Origin: Verrucomicrobiota bacterium
GTDB lineage: Bacteria; Verrucomicrobiota; Kiritimatiellia; CAIVKH01
DNA: 64,000 nucleotides
Assembly: GCA_024233345.1 (NCBI GenBank)
Contig: JACKPT010000001.1
Location: forward strand, 62,001-126,000
Direction of reading: 5' to 3'
Position 1 is the first letter of the stretch, and every line of letters begins with the position of its first letter. The position numbers and the translations under genes are program-made. The notes under the pieces are model-generated. The model worked only from the letters and a program-made list of their open reading frames with translations. It was not told the origin of the DNA and searched no databases. Positions 47,972 to 56,930 of this stretch are shown one piece after another.

Positions 47972-48613
47972 TCACCAGAACCGGTCCCGGGCATGAATTT
48001 CCTGTCCCTGCCAGAGCAGGGTTCCTTTCTTTTTCAATCGGCCGAGCAGTCGCGAAAGGGTTTCCGGGGTCACCCCGATGGCCGCCGCGACGTCCTTTCG
48101 CTTGAGGGTGCAGGCGGTTTTGTCGAATCGGCCGAAATGCTCCCGCAGAAATTCACGCAGTCGTTGTTCGACATCGGTGGTGGACAGGGTGGCGATGCGA
48201 TTCGCCAGGTACCGCTGCCGCTGCATCAGGCCGGCGATAAAGTCATTGCGGAACGCGGCATCTTCCAACAGGGCCAGCAAGCTGCGCCGGGGGATGCCGA
48301 GTACCTCGGACCGCTCGAGTGCGGAGGCGGTCACCGGATAATCCGGGCGCTCGAACAGGATGACTTGAGCGAACATCTCTCCGGGCTTGAAGATCCGGAT
48401 GACCCGTTCGCTGCCATCCTCGTCGGTCTTGTGAATTTGTATCGCCCCCTTGAGCAGTACATAAACGGTTGTTCCCTCGGTGCCCTCATGGAACAGGATC
48501 GCTTTCTTTTTCAGGTGTCGTAGCGCGACAGATTGCGCAATGCGTTCAATGTTGGGGCTCTGGAGACCTGAGAAGAGAGGGGAATCGGCAAGGATGGCAT
48601 GGATGTGAAGCAT
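47972..48613 (-). CDS. Crp/Fnr-family regulator (HcpR-like)
   Basis: 213 residues: a cyclic-nucleotide-binding-like domain (about 10-130), a dimer helix and a C-terminal HTH ('KRKDVAAAIGVTPETLSRLLGRLKKKG'). The recognition helix 'ETLSR' has the Glu and Ser-Arg used by FNR to read TTGAT. N-terminal cysteines for an FNR Fe-S cluster are absent, so it likely senses nitrosative stress by another route, like HcpR or NnrR (haem or other). Divergent from hcp, with a perfect FNR box between them. Confidence 0.92.
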   Translation of the reverse strand: MLHIHAILADSPLFSGLQSPNIERIAQSVALRHLKKKAILFHEGTEGTTVYVLLKGAIQIHKTDEDGSERVIRIFKPGEMFAQVILFERPDYPVTASALERSEVLGIPRRSLLALLEDAAFRNDFIAGLMQRQRYLANRIATLSTTDVEQRLREFLREHFGRFDKTACTLKRKDVAAAIGVTPETLSRLLGRLKKKGTLLWQGQEIHARDRFW

Positions 48614-48633
48614 GGCATCAGCATGGGAAATTC

Positions 48634-48675
48634 TTGATCCGGATCAAGGCATTGTTTTCCACCGGGTCCTATGCT
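48634..48675 (+). promoter_or_regulatory. FNR-type box and -10 element of the hcp promoter
   Basis: TTGATCCGGATCAA (48634-48647) matches the FNR consensus TTGATNNNNATCAA exactly. TATGCT at 48670-48675 is a good -10. The predicted start point near 48682 puts the box centre at about -41.5, the class II activator position. The box is also 21 bases from the ATG of the divergent Crp/Fnr gene, so autoregulation is likely. Confidence 0.85.
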
Positions 48676-48706
48676 GCTGACTGAACCCCAGACAAGGAGA
48701 TGGATG

Positions 48707-50359
48707 ATGACCATGTTTTGCTATCAGTGTGAACAGACCGCGCGAGGTACCGGCTGCACGTCATTTGGCGTGTGTGGGAAGGACCCGGAAACCGCCTTGT
48801 TGCAGGATTTGCTGGTCGAAGTGGCCAAGGGAGCCAGCCAGTATGCCCATCGCGCCCGGGCCCTGGGTGTCGTAGACGAGCAAACCGACCGCGCGGTGGT
48901 GGAGGCTCTTTTCACCACCGTAACCAACGTGAACTTTGATGCCGAGAAGCTCGCCGCGAGGATTACCCGTATGGCGGCGACCCGCGACCGTATCCGCTCC
49001 TTGTACGAAGATGCCTGCGCAGTGGCAGGACAAGTCCCTGATCAGCCAGAGGGACCGGCCCGACTGATTCCGGGACAAACCCTGCAAGAAATGGTGCGGC
49101 AGGGTGGCAATGTTGGGATTGCCCTCAGGCTGGATGCCCGGGGCGAGGATGTCGTGGGGCTTCAGGAACTATTGCTCTATGGGGTCAAGGGATCGGCTGC
49201 CTATGCCGACCACGCGCTTATTCTCGGTCAGGCCGATCAGGACATCTTCGGATATTTTCATGAGGCCCTCGACTTTCTCACCCGGCCGGATACGACGGTG
49301 GATGAACTGCTTGCGATGTGTCTGACGTGTGGGGAGGTGAACCTGAAGGTCATGGAACTACTTGACCGGGCCAATACCGGCGCATACGGAACCCCGGTGC
49401 CGACCCCGGTTCGTATCACCCCGGTGAAGGGCAAGGCGATTCTCGTCTCCGGCCACGACCTGAAAGATCTAGAGCTTCTGTTGAAGCAGACCGAGGGCAC
49501 CGGGATCAACATCTACACCCACGGAGAAATGCTTCCGGCCCATGGATACCCCGAGCTGAAGAGGTATCCGCACCTGGCGGGAAACTACGGGGGCGCCTGG
49601 CAGGACCAGCAGGAAGAATTCGATGCATTTCCCGGCGCGGTCCTGATGACCACCAATTGCATTCAGAAGCCCCGTATCGGTTATACCGACCGGATCTTCA
49701 CCTCCGGTCTGGTGGCCTGGCCTGGGGTCAACCATATTCCCGATGGGAATTTCGAGCCGGTGATTCAAGCCGCGCTGGCTGCACCCGGTTTCGCTGAGAA
49801 TGGAGTTGAAAGCACGATCCTGACCGGCTTTGGCCATGGCGCGGTTCTGGGAGTTGCTGACAAGATCATCGAGGCGGTCAAGGCCGGGGAGATCCGGCAT
49901 TTCTTTCTCATCGGCGGCTGTGACGGGGCCCGGCCAGGCCGCAATTACTATACGGAATTTGCCGAACAAGTGCCGGATGACTGTGTTGTCCTGACCCTCG
50001 CCTGCGGCAAATTCCGGTTCAATAAACATGATTTCGGAACCGTCGCGGGATTGCCCCGACTGCTCGACATCGGACAATGCAACGATGCGTATTCTGCGAT
50101 TCGTATCGCTTCCGCGCTTGCCGAGGCATTCGCTTGCGGCATCAATGAATTACCATTGTCGATGATCCTCTCCTGGTACGAGCAGAAGGCGGTGTGCATT
50201 CTGCTGACCTTGTTGCATCTTGGGGTAAAGAACATCCGGCTCGGTCCCACCCTGCCGGCATTCCTCTCTCCAGCCGTGGTCGATGTCCTCGTACAGAACT
50301 TCAATCTCGCCCCCATCGGAGAGGTGCAGGCGGATATGGAGGCTTGCTTTGCCCGGTAA
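48707..50359 (+). CDS. hcp: Hydroxylamine reductase / hybrid cluster protein
   Basis: 550 residues. The N-terminal 'MFCYQCEQTARGTGCTSFGVCGK' has the Cys set for the proximal cluster in the CxxC-x7-8-C-x5-C spacing of class I/II (strict anaerobe) Hcp. Later Cys and Glu motifs ('SGHDLKDLELLL', 'TTNCIQKP', 'IGGCDGARPGRNYYTEF', 'VLTLACGKFRF') bind the hybrid cluster. It reduces NO to N2O or hydroxylamine to ammonia and protects from nitrosative stress. Among three nearby ATGs, 48707 has AAGGAG at the best spacing. It precedes nrfHA. Confidence 0.96.
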   Translation: MTMFCYQCEQTARGTGCTSFGVCGKDPETALLQDLLVEVAKGASQYAHRARALGVVDEQTDRAVVEALFTTVTNVNFDAEKLAARITRMAATRDRIRSLYEDACAVAGQVPDQPEGPARLIPGQTLQEMVRQGGNVGIALRLDARGEDVVGLQELLLYGVKGSAAYADHALILGQADQDIFGYFHEALDFLTRPDTTVDELLAMCLTCGEVNLKVMELLDRANTGAYGTPVPTPVRITPVKGKAILVSGHDLKDLELLLKQTEGTGINIYTHGEMLPAHGYPELKRYPHLAGNYGGAWQDQQEEFDAFPGAVLMTTNCIQKPRIGYTDRIFTSGLVAWPGVNHIPDGNFEPVIQAALAAPGFAENGVESTILTGFGHGAVLGVADKIIEAVKAGEIRHFFLIGGCDGARPGRNYYTEFAEQVPDDCVVLTLACGKFRFNKHDFGTVAGLPRLLDIGQCNDAYSAIRIASALAEAFACGINELPLSMILSWYEQKAVCILLTLLHLGVKNIRLGPTLPAFLSPAVVDVLVQNFNLAPIGEVQADMEACFAR

Positions 50360-50378
50360 GCATCCTCCGGCCCGGCCC

Positions 50379-50420
50379 CCCAGGGCGGTATCGAACTCCT
50401 TTCGATATCGATACCCTGGG
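50379..50420. promoter_or_regulatory. Long imperfect hairpin between hcp and nrfH
   Basis: CCCAGG...GTATCG on the left pairs with CGATAC...CCTGGG on the right, with a three-base bulge and a 15-base loop. No T-run follows, so it is not a typical terminator. It may stabilise or separate hcp and nrfHA messages. Confidence 0.4.
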
Positions 50421-50446
50421 TCTGGTTGCGGTTGACCCTTGAATCA

Positions 50447-50998
50447 ATGCCCTCATTGGCTCAGCATCACGGCATGACCTGCGCGGAATATACGTCGCTG
50501 GGGCGAGGGCGTCTGGTGGTTCTCGCTGTCTTGGTCGGAGGGTTTGTCGGGCTGGGGGCATTTACCTTTCGCTATGCCGAGGGGTTGTCGTACTTCAGCA
50601 CCGATCCCGCCGCCTGTGCAAACTGCCACATCATGCAATCCCAGTATGATGCTTGGCAAAAATCCAGTCATCATACCGTGGCAACTTGCGTGGACTGCCA
50701 TCTGCCTCATGATTTTTTCGGGAAATACCTGGCCAAGGCCGAAAACGGATATCACCACTCGAAGGGATTCACCTTCCAGGATTTCCACGAGCCGATCATG
50801 ATCAAGGAAAAGAACGCCCGCATTCTGCAGGAGAACTGCCTTTCCTGTCATGGGGAGCTGGTGCATGAACTGGTCGCCGGCGCGACCGACTCTCCGGATT
50901 CGATCACCTGTGTCCACTGCCATGCAAGCGTCGGGCATGGTCCCCGTGCCGGGCTGGGCGGACCGCTAACGTTGAATGAAATAGGAGGGAAGCCATGA
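50447..50998 (+). CDS. nrfH: Cytochrome c nitrite reductase small subunit, NrfH
   Basis: 183 residues: one transmembrane anchor (about 20-40), then four haem c motifs (CANCH, CVDCH, CLSCH, CVHCH), as in NrfH of the NapC/NirT family. It oxidises menaquinol and feeds electrons to NrfA in the periplasm. The ATG at 50447 was chosen; 50474 is an alternative (MTCAEY). Its stop overlaps the nrfA start as ATGA. Confidence 0.94.
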   Translation: MPSLAQHHGMTCAEYTSLGRGRLVVLAVLVGGFVGLGAFTFRYAEGLSYFSTDPAACANCHIMQSQYDAWQKSSHHTVATCVDCHLPHDFFGKYLAKAENGYHHSKGFTFQDFHEPIMIKEKNARILQENCLSCHGELVHELVAGATDSPDSITCVHCHASVGHGPRAGLGGPLTLNEIGGKP

Positions 50999-52449
50999 AT
51001 ACAGACCAATCCAACCGCAAGGGAATGCCCCGTCTCATTTTTGGAATCTCCGTGCTGGTCTTCGCCGTCGCATCCGCGCTTGTCGCCGCCCTGCTCACGA
51101 ATATCCATGCCCGTAAAATGGAGGCGGCCAAGCCCTATGTGCGCATTCAGGAGGTCACGGAAGATACCACCGATCCGGCGGTTTGGGGTATCAACTGGCC
51201 CCGGCAATATGACCTGTACCGGAAGACCGCACTGACGACCCGCACCCGCTTTGGCGGTCATGGCGGTAGCGAGGCGTTGCCCGAAGAGAAGATTGAACGG
51301 GATCCCTGGCTGAAAAAAATGTTTCTTGGTTATGCCTTCTCGATTGATTACCGGGACCGGCGGGGACATGCCTACATGCTGGCGGATCAGGAGGCCACCG
51401 ATCGTTTGACCAAGCCTCAGTCCGGATCCTGCATGCATTGCCATGCCTCGATCATGCCGGTATACCGTGCCCTCGGTGACGGTGACGCCATTGCCGGATT
51501 CAAAAAGACCCATGCCATGGCTTACCAGGAGCTGAATAAGCTGGTGCATGACATGGGGCACGCCCATCCGGTGTCTTGTGTGGACTGCCATGATCCTGAC
51601 ACCATGCACTTGCGGGTGACCCGGCCCGGTTTCATCCTCGGCATCCAGGCCCTCGCTCAATCCGGCGAGCCGACTCCGCACCTTCCCTCGGTCGAGTTGT
51701 GGCGGCAAAGTTCGCGCGAAGTGCCGTATGATCCCAACGCCGACTCCTCCCGTGGTGAGATGCGATCCTTTGTCTGCGGCCAGTGCCATGTGGAATACTA
51801 TTGTTCGGATAAAATTCCATTGGAGTTTCCGTGGAGCAAGGGGTTGAAGGTCGAGCAGGTGGAGCAGCATTGGGACGAAACGGTATTTCCGGATGGCAAG
51901 CGTTTCTACGATTACGTCCACAAGGAGTCGGGGGCAGAAATTCTCAAGGCCCAGCACCCGGAGTTTGAGCTGTGGAGTCAGGGTATTCACGCCCGCAGTG
52001 GGGTTTCCTGTGCGGACTGCCATATGCCGTATATGCGAGATGGCGCGACCAAGATCTCCGACCACTGGGTCCGCAGCCCCCTCCTGAATGTGAACCGGGC
52101 CTGCCAGACCTGTCATCATGTGCCCGAGCAGGAACTCCTGTCGCGGGTCGATGCCATTCAGCAACGGAACTTTGATTTGCTGCAACGTTCCGGAACCGCG
52201 ATCACCGAACTGATCGATGCCATTGCCAAGGCGATGGACGAGGGCGCCTCGGATCAGCAGCTTCGAGCGGCCCGGGAGCTGCAGCGCAAGGCACAGTGGC
52301 GGATCGACTTTATCGCCGCCGAGAACTCCATGGGCTTTCATGCCCCTCAGGAAGCCGCGCGTGTGCTGGGCGAAGCGCTGGATTATTCCCGGCAGGGCCA
52401 GATCGAGGCCATCACCTGGCGGGAGCCAGTCAAGGCAGCGATTCCCTGA
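50995..52449 (+). CDS. nrfA: Ammonia-forming cytochrome c nitrite reductase, NrfA
   Basis: 484 residues. A signal-anchor (12-35) is followed by five haem motifs: CMHCH, CVDCH, CGQCH, CADCH and CQTCH. The first motif, at the catalytic haem, is CxxCH rather than the CxxCK of E. coli NrfA; this variant is known in some NrfA lineages. Active-site region 'FVCGQCHVEYYC' holds the conserved Tyr, and 'GIHARSGVSCADCHMP' the His. It reduces nitrite to ammonium with six electrons from NrfH. ATGA overlap with nrfH. Confidence 0.95.
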   Translation: MNTDQSNRKGMPRLIFGISVLVFAVASALVAALLTNIHARKMEAAKPYVRIQEVTEDTTDPAVWGINWPRQYDLYRKTALTTRTRFGGHGGSEALPEEKIERDPWLKKMFLGYAFSIDYRDRRGHAYMLADQEATDRLTKPQSGSCMHCHASIMPVYRALGDGDAIAGFKKTHAMAYQELNKLVHDMGHAHPVSCVDCHDPDTMHLRVTRPGFILGIQALAQSGEPTPHLPSVELWRQSSREVPYDPNADSSRGEMRSFVCGQCHVEYYCSDKIPLEFPWSKGLKVEQVEQHWDETVFPDGKRFYDYVHKESGAEILKAQHPEFELWSQGIHARSGVSCADCHMPYMRDGATKISDHWVRSPLLNVNRACQTCHHVPEQELLSRVDAIQQRNFDLLQRSGTAITELIDAIAKAMDEGASDQQLRAARELQRKAQWRIDFIAAENSMGFHAPQEAARVLGEALDYSRQGQIEAITWREPVKAAIP

Positions 52450-52542
52450 TCACCCGCCGCTTGGGCCGCGGATCATTTGCCAAATGTCTCTGTCCCGTGT
52501 AGGTTGAACCGGTACACTGATGAAGGTCAGACAGGAGGCGGT

Positions 52543-55500
52543 ATGATGCGGAAAGTGGGATGGATGGTAATGGTTCTGGGGGGGCTGTGGATGCCGTCAA
52601 CCCATGCCGATTGGGGCGTCTGGGATGCCGGGGTGTTTGTGGATCTCAACAGCGCCGGTCTCACGTACATCAATGCGTTTGATTTTGATGGAGCGTACCT
52701 GGGGGATTTTGTTACCGCCGAGGGCGAGACCCTGGTTTTGCATGGCGGGGAGATCAAGACCTACAAGAACAGCGGGAGCGATGTGACGGGGGGATCTTTC
52801 TGGTACCGGGTCTATCAGCAGGGCACCACTCCGGGCGGGTTCAATCAGATCGGATTAAACTTTCAGGCCGATCTTACCACTCCGGGCGATCAGCTCTGGT
52901 GGAGTATTACCAACAACATCAATGTGTTGGCTGGTTTGACCCAGCCTGGGACCTACGAGATCGAGGTGTGGACCGAGGCCTATGGCACCAACCCCATTGA
53001 TACCAAGTATTTCAGCAACAACGGGGCCAATTTCAAGGCCACCTTCACGTATAATATCCCGGTTTTGACCGTCAACGGACTGAACGCGAATTATACCACG
53101 ACCAAGTTTTTTGTGAATGAGCTGGAGGGCGATAGCTTCCCGGTCACTGCGGTGTTTCGTCCCAACGCGAGTGGCCCGCTGACCGATGTGGAATTATTTC
53201 ACAATGTGAATCGGCGGGACCTCGCAACCCAACATTGGACCAATGGATCCGAAGTGGTGGAGGAGGGGATCTATCCCCGGCCCGGAAATTCCATCACCAA
53301 GGGAATGACCAACACCTATTTTATTGCCCAACCGATGACCACAAACATTCCCGGGGTGGAATACAGTTTGACCCTTCCCGCCAACAAGACCGGGGCCTAT
53401 CGCCTGACCGCACGATACCGCGTGCAGGGGAATACCAACTGGTTCTGGTATACGGACATCGGGCAGGGGCGGCGCGATCATGCAGTGGTGGTATCGCCTC
53501 AGGCTTCCCGCGATATTGTGATGTATGAGATTAACACCCTGAACATCAAGGCCACCGGTACGCTGGAGTCCCAGCGGAGCACCTTTGTGGATCTGTGGGA
53601 TGGCCCGGGCTCTGACCCCAACAAACCGGGATGGAATCTGGGTTATGCCAGGGCGCTGGGGATCAACTGGCTCTGGTTTCAACCCATTCATCCCTACGGG
53701 GTGGATGGCCGTCACTTGAGCGCGGCCGACATCGATGCGCGTGCAGGTGTCACAACCCCTGGCGATGGTGCCGACACCTGGCTCTGGAACGGCGGGGCAC
53801 CCTACTATGATGAAAATTACCCGTACGCCCTCGGCAGTCCTTACGCGGTGAAGAATTTCTGGGAAATCGAGCCCCGCATGAGCAAGGCCAATACCCGGGA
53901 AGGCGGTATGCAGGAGTTTACCAACTTCGTCGATGCTGCGGATGGCGAGGGGGTCTCGATCATGCTGGATGCCGCGTTTAACCATACCGCGTGGGATGTT
54001 GAGCTGGGAGCGCTTGGCGTGGAGTACTGGAGCACCAATGCCACTTCCGCCACGGAGATCCGCGATGTCGAGGCTCGGTTCTTTTCCAAGCTGGACGCCT
54101 ATGACCAGCGCGCGACCGGCTCCGGCGACATCGCCCCCGCCCCGGACCGATACGACTTTGGCAAATGGCTGGATGTAAAAGATGTGCACTTCGGGCGGTA
54201 CGCCGCACTGGTTCCCAATGGCGGTGATTCGGGGCGGTACAACAATGAAGAGGACTGGTTCGACTATTCCCAGTTCGATGAAATCACCCGCAATGTCTGG
54301 GCCTATTTTGGAGCCTATGTCCCATACTGGCTGGAAAAGACAGGACACCCGGCGGGAACCCCTCCCGAGGATCATGCGCGGGGGATCGACGGGTTGCGGT
54401 GTGACTTCGGCCAGGGGCTCCCCCCCCAGGCCTGGGAGTACATCATCAATCGCGCCCGCTCCATCAAATGGAGCTTTGTGTTCATGGCCGAGACGCTGGA
54501 TGGCGGGGCGCCGCCCTACCGATCCAACCGGCATTTTGATATTCTCAACGAGAATATCATCTTCGCCCTGAAGGGGGCCGGGAATACCACCGCCTATCGC
54601 AGCATTCTGGAAGAACGCCGCAGTTCGTTTGGCCAGGGCCTGGTTCTGCTCAACACCGTGTCACATGACGAGGCAAACTATGTCGATCCGTGGGAGGCGG
54701 TGATCCGGTATGGGGTGGTCAGTTCCGTGGATGGAAGTCCGATGTTGTTTGCGGGTCAGGAACTTGGTCTGTCCGAAAAGTACGGCTATGACCTGATGGA
54801 GATCAATTTTGGCAAGCACATTCCCCACTTCAAGACCTTCAACTCGATGATGCCCCTGTGGCTGGATGGCGATTTTGGGAATGACCAGTTGTTTCCGGTC
54901 TATTCCGGCATCAACCGGGCCCGGAACCAGAGTCCGGCCTTGCGCAGCTCCAACCGGTATTTTCTCAATCCCATCGACCTTGGAGGCGCCTACGAGGCCA
55001 TTTTCTCAGTGGCAAAATATGAGCATCCCAATGGATCCCCGGCCACCAGCGATGTGGTCTTCGCCTTCATGAACCTCGACCGCAACAATACCCAGGGCAC
55101 GAACTTCAATGTGAACATTGATGCGAATGGAACCAATCTGTTCGGGATCAAGCCGGGGCGCACGTATAATGTGCGGAATCTGGCCGCCTACACCGGAATC
55201 GACCCGAACCGCGACCAGTACTGGTTGTGGGGCAATGGGTTTTCCGGCAGCCAGATCCTGTCCAGCGGGATCGGGGTCGGGCTCAATCCGGTGCCGGTGA
55301 CCACCGGAGGGTGGACCAATGCCCCGTTTGAGGCCCAGTATCTCAAGCTCTATGATGTGACCGCACCCTCGGCCCCTGGATCCGCCCCGGTGGCTCTGAA
55401 TCTGGTCGGCAACTATGTGGTATCGAATGCGGTGACCTTTGCCTGGGCACCGGTTACCGACGTGGAGGGGCTGATTCCCGGCTATTGGGTGACCATCGAC

Positions 55501-56028
55501 ATCAATGGCAGCCTGTCCACCCAGTATGTCACCACCGCCTCGATTGAGGTTCCGGCTGCGGATGGTGCCCTGGTCACGGTGCAGGTCCGGGCGGCGAACC
55601 CCAACCAGACCTCACAAGTCAGCAGCCTGGGACCGGTCAGCAGCATCGTCCGGCTGTTGCATCCCGGGGAGGACTTTGATGCCGACGGAATACCTTCGGC
55701 CGATGAGTTGGTGGCGGGTACCGATGCCACGGACTCCAACTCGGTGTTTGTGGTTGTGAACCAGCAGGGCATGACCTCCGAATTGCCCCGGGTGATCGAT
55801 GTCACCACCGCACCGGGACGGCACTATTCGATTCAATTCACCGACAGCCTGGAACCGCCGGCGATCTGGTACCCGTTTGGCAATACCAATCTCGGTTTTG
55901 GAAGCTGGTATGAAACCAACCTCCTTCCCGCGACCTACTCATTCATCGATGATGGTACCACCAACACCACCTACGCCCCTCCAGCGGAGGGCCGCCGCTT
56001 TTACCGGGTTTGGGTGCAGGAGCCCTGA
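52543..56028 (+). CDS. Secreted GH13-family glycosidase with C-terminal Asp-rich tail
   Basis: 1161 residues. Signal peptide (1-22), a beta-rich N-terminal region of about 320 residues, then a TIM-barrel amylase domain. Conserved GH13 regions: 'DAAFNHT' (region I), 'GIDGLRCDFGQ' with nucleophile Asp621, 'FMAETLDG' with acid/base Glu650 and 'SHDEANY' with Asp709. The C-terminus has a fibronectin-like part and 'DFDADGIPSADELVAGTDATDSNS', a calcium-binding-like tail shared with the giant protein at 31359. It should act on alpha-glucans outside the cell or in the periplasm. AGGAGG precedes ATGATG. It lies just upstream of a kinase gene and the T2SS operon. Confidence 0.88.
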   Translation: MMRKVGWMVMVLGGLWMPSTHADWGVWDAGVFVDLNSAGLTYINAFDFDGAYLGDFVTAEGETLVLHGGEIKTYKNSGSDVTGGSFWYRVYQQGTTPGGFNQIGLNFQADLTTPGDQLWWSITNNINVLAGLTQPGTYEIEVWTEAYGTNPIDTKYFSNNGANFKATFTYNIPVLTVNGLNANYTTTKFFVNELEGDSFPVTAVFRPNASGPLTDVELFHNVNRRDLATQHWTNGSEVVEEGIYPRPGNSITKGMTNTYFIAQPMTTNIPGVEYSLTLPANKTGAYRLTARYRVQGNTNWFWYTDIGQGRRDHAVVVSPQASRDIVMYEINTLNIKATGTLESQRSTFVDLWDGPGSDPNKPGWNLGYARALGINWLWFQPIHPYGVDGRHLSAADIDARAGVTTPGDGADTWLWNGGAPYYDENYPYALGSPYAVKNFWEIEPRMSKANTREGGMQEFTNFVDAADGEGVSIMLDAAFNHTAWDVELGALGVEYWSTNATSATEIRDVEARFFSKLDAYDQRATGSGDIAPAPDRYDFGKWLDVKDVHFGRYAALVPNGGDSGRYNNEEDWFDYSQFDEITRNVWAYFGAYVPYWLEKTGHPAGTPPEDHARGIDGLRCDFGQGLPPQAWEYIINRARSIKWSFVFMAETLDGGAPPYRSNRHFDILNENIIFALKGAGNTTAYRSILEERRSSFGQGLVLLNTVSHDEANYVDPWEAVIRYGVVSSVDGSPMLFAGQELGLSEKYGYDLMEINFGKHIPHFKTFNSMMPLWLDGDFGNDQLFPVYSGINRARNQSPALRSSNRYFLNPIDLGGAYEAIFSVAKYEHPNGSPATSDVVFAFMNLDRNNTQGTNFNVNIDANGTNLFGIKPGRTYNVRNLAAYTGIDPNRDQYWLWGNGFSGSQILSSGIGVGLNPVPVTTGGWTNAPFEAQYLKLYDVTAPSAPGSAPVALNLVGNYVVSNAVTFAWAPVTDVEGLIPGYWVTIDINGSLSTQYVTTASIEVPAADGALVTVQVRAANPNQTSQVSSLGPVSSIVRLLHPGEDFDADGIPSADELVAGTDATDSNSVFVVVNQQGMTSELPRVIDVTTAPGRHYSIQFTDSLEPPAIWYPFGNTNLGFGSWYETNLLPATYSFIDDGTTNTTYAPPAEGRRFYRVWVQEP

Positions 56029-56105
56029 GCGGGCTGGATGCCGGTAACTGGTGCTTGACCCCGGAGCGGTTCCTCTCCAAAGTTTTCGGAGGGGAGAATG
56101 AAACG

Positions 56106-56801
56106 ATGAGTAGTGAGCAAGGGAAAGGGCCGAGTCCTGAGGTCATGGAGGCCATGTGTGATCTGGCCGGGCATTTATCGCATGATTTGAACAACTTCAT
56201 GACGCCGATTCTGGCTTGCGGTCAGATGCTTAAGGACGGCCTGGAGGCCGACCATCCCCTCTATTTTTGCGGCGAGCAGATTGTTCAGGCGGGCGAGGAA
56301 TGCTTTGAGCTATCGAAAAAGCTTCAGGCCATGGGCTCCCGCCGCCTTGGCACCGAGTTGCTGGATTTCAATGCCCTGGTGAACATTGCGCTTCAGACGG
56401 TGGCCCAGGGAGCTGATTTCAAGCCGGTGGTGCGCACGCAATTGCATCCCGAACCGGTGGTGGTGGCCGGTGACCGTACGCAGTTTCAGGCGATGGTAGA
56501 CGAGTTCCTGCGCAACGCCAGCTTTGCCATGAAGGATGGCGGGGAAATTCTGATCGCCACCTCCGTCGAGGGGGATCGCGCCCTTCTCCGGGTGAAGGAC
56601 CAGGGGGTCGGGATGACCGAAGAGGTGCAGGCACAAATGTACAAGCCTTACTTCACCACCCATCGGGGCAGCCATTGCCGGGGTGTCGGCTTGACCATGA
56701 TCTACGGCCTGGTGAAGCGCTATCAGGGTGAAATCACCTGCAAGAGCCGACCCGGGGAGGGCGCGGAGTTCGCGGTGAGCCTTCCCCGTGCCTCCACCTG
56801 A
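56106..56801 (+). CDS. Compact histidine kinase without sensor domain
   Basis: 231 residues: a dimerisation/phosphoacceptor helix with His in 'GHLSHDLNNFMTPIL' near residue 24, then a HATPase domain with N box 'DEFLRNASFAMKD', G1 box 'VKDQGVGMTEE', F box 'YKPYFTTH' and G2 box 'RGVGLTMIYGLV'. No transmembrane or input domain, so it must take signals from a partner or act as a cytoplasmic module. It lies between the GH13 gene and gspE; no cognate regulator is adjacent. The ATG at 56106 follows GGAGGGGAG. Confidence 0.85.
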   Translation: MSSEQGKGPSPEVMEAMCDLAGHLSHDLNNFMTPILACGQMLKDGLEADHPLYFCGEQIVQAGEECFELSKKLQAMGSRRLGTELLDFNALVNIALQTVAQGADFKPVVRTQLHPEPVVVAGDRTQFQAMVDEFLRNASFAMKDGGEILIATSVEGDRALLRVKDQGVGMTEEVQAQMYKPYFTTHRGSHCRGVGLTMIYGLVKRYQGEITCKSRPGEGAEFAVSLPRAST

Positions 56802-56930
56802 TCCGCGCGATGGGTGCGGTCGCGCTCCCCGGCGCGGCGGCCTGGTCGATCCGGGAGCTTTCGTTGACACCCCCTCCCGGTGCGTTTATCGTTGATTGAA
56901 CAAAAGACAGGACCGGGCGGACTAAACAGC

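Noticed and set aside
50848..52341. A 497-codon minus-strand ORF across nrfA
   Set aside because: Antisense to five haem-binding motifs; not a protein.
53194..54534. A 446-codon minus-strand ORF across the GH13 gene
   Set aside because: Antisense to conserved amylase regions.
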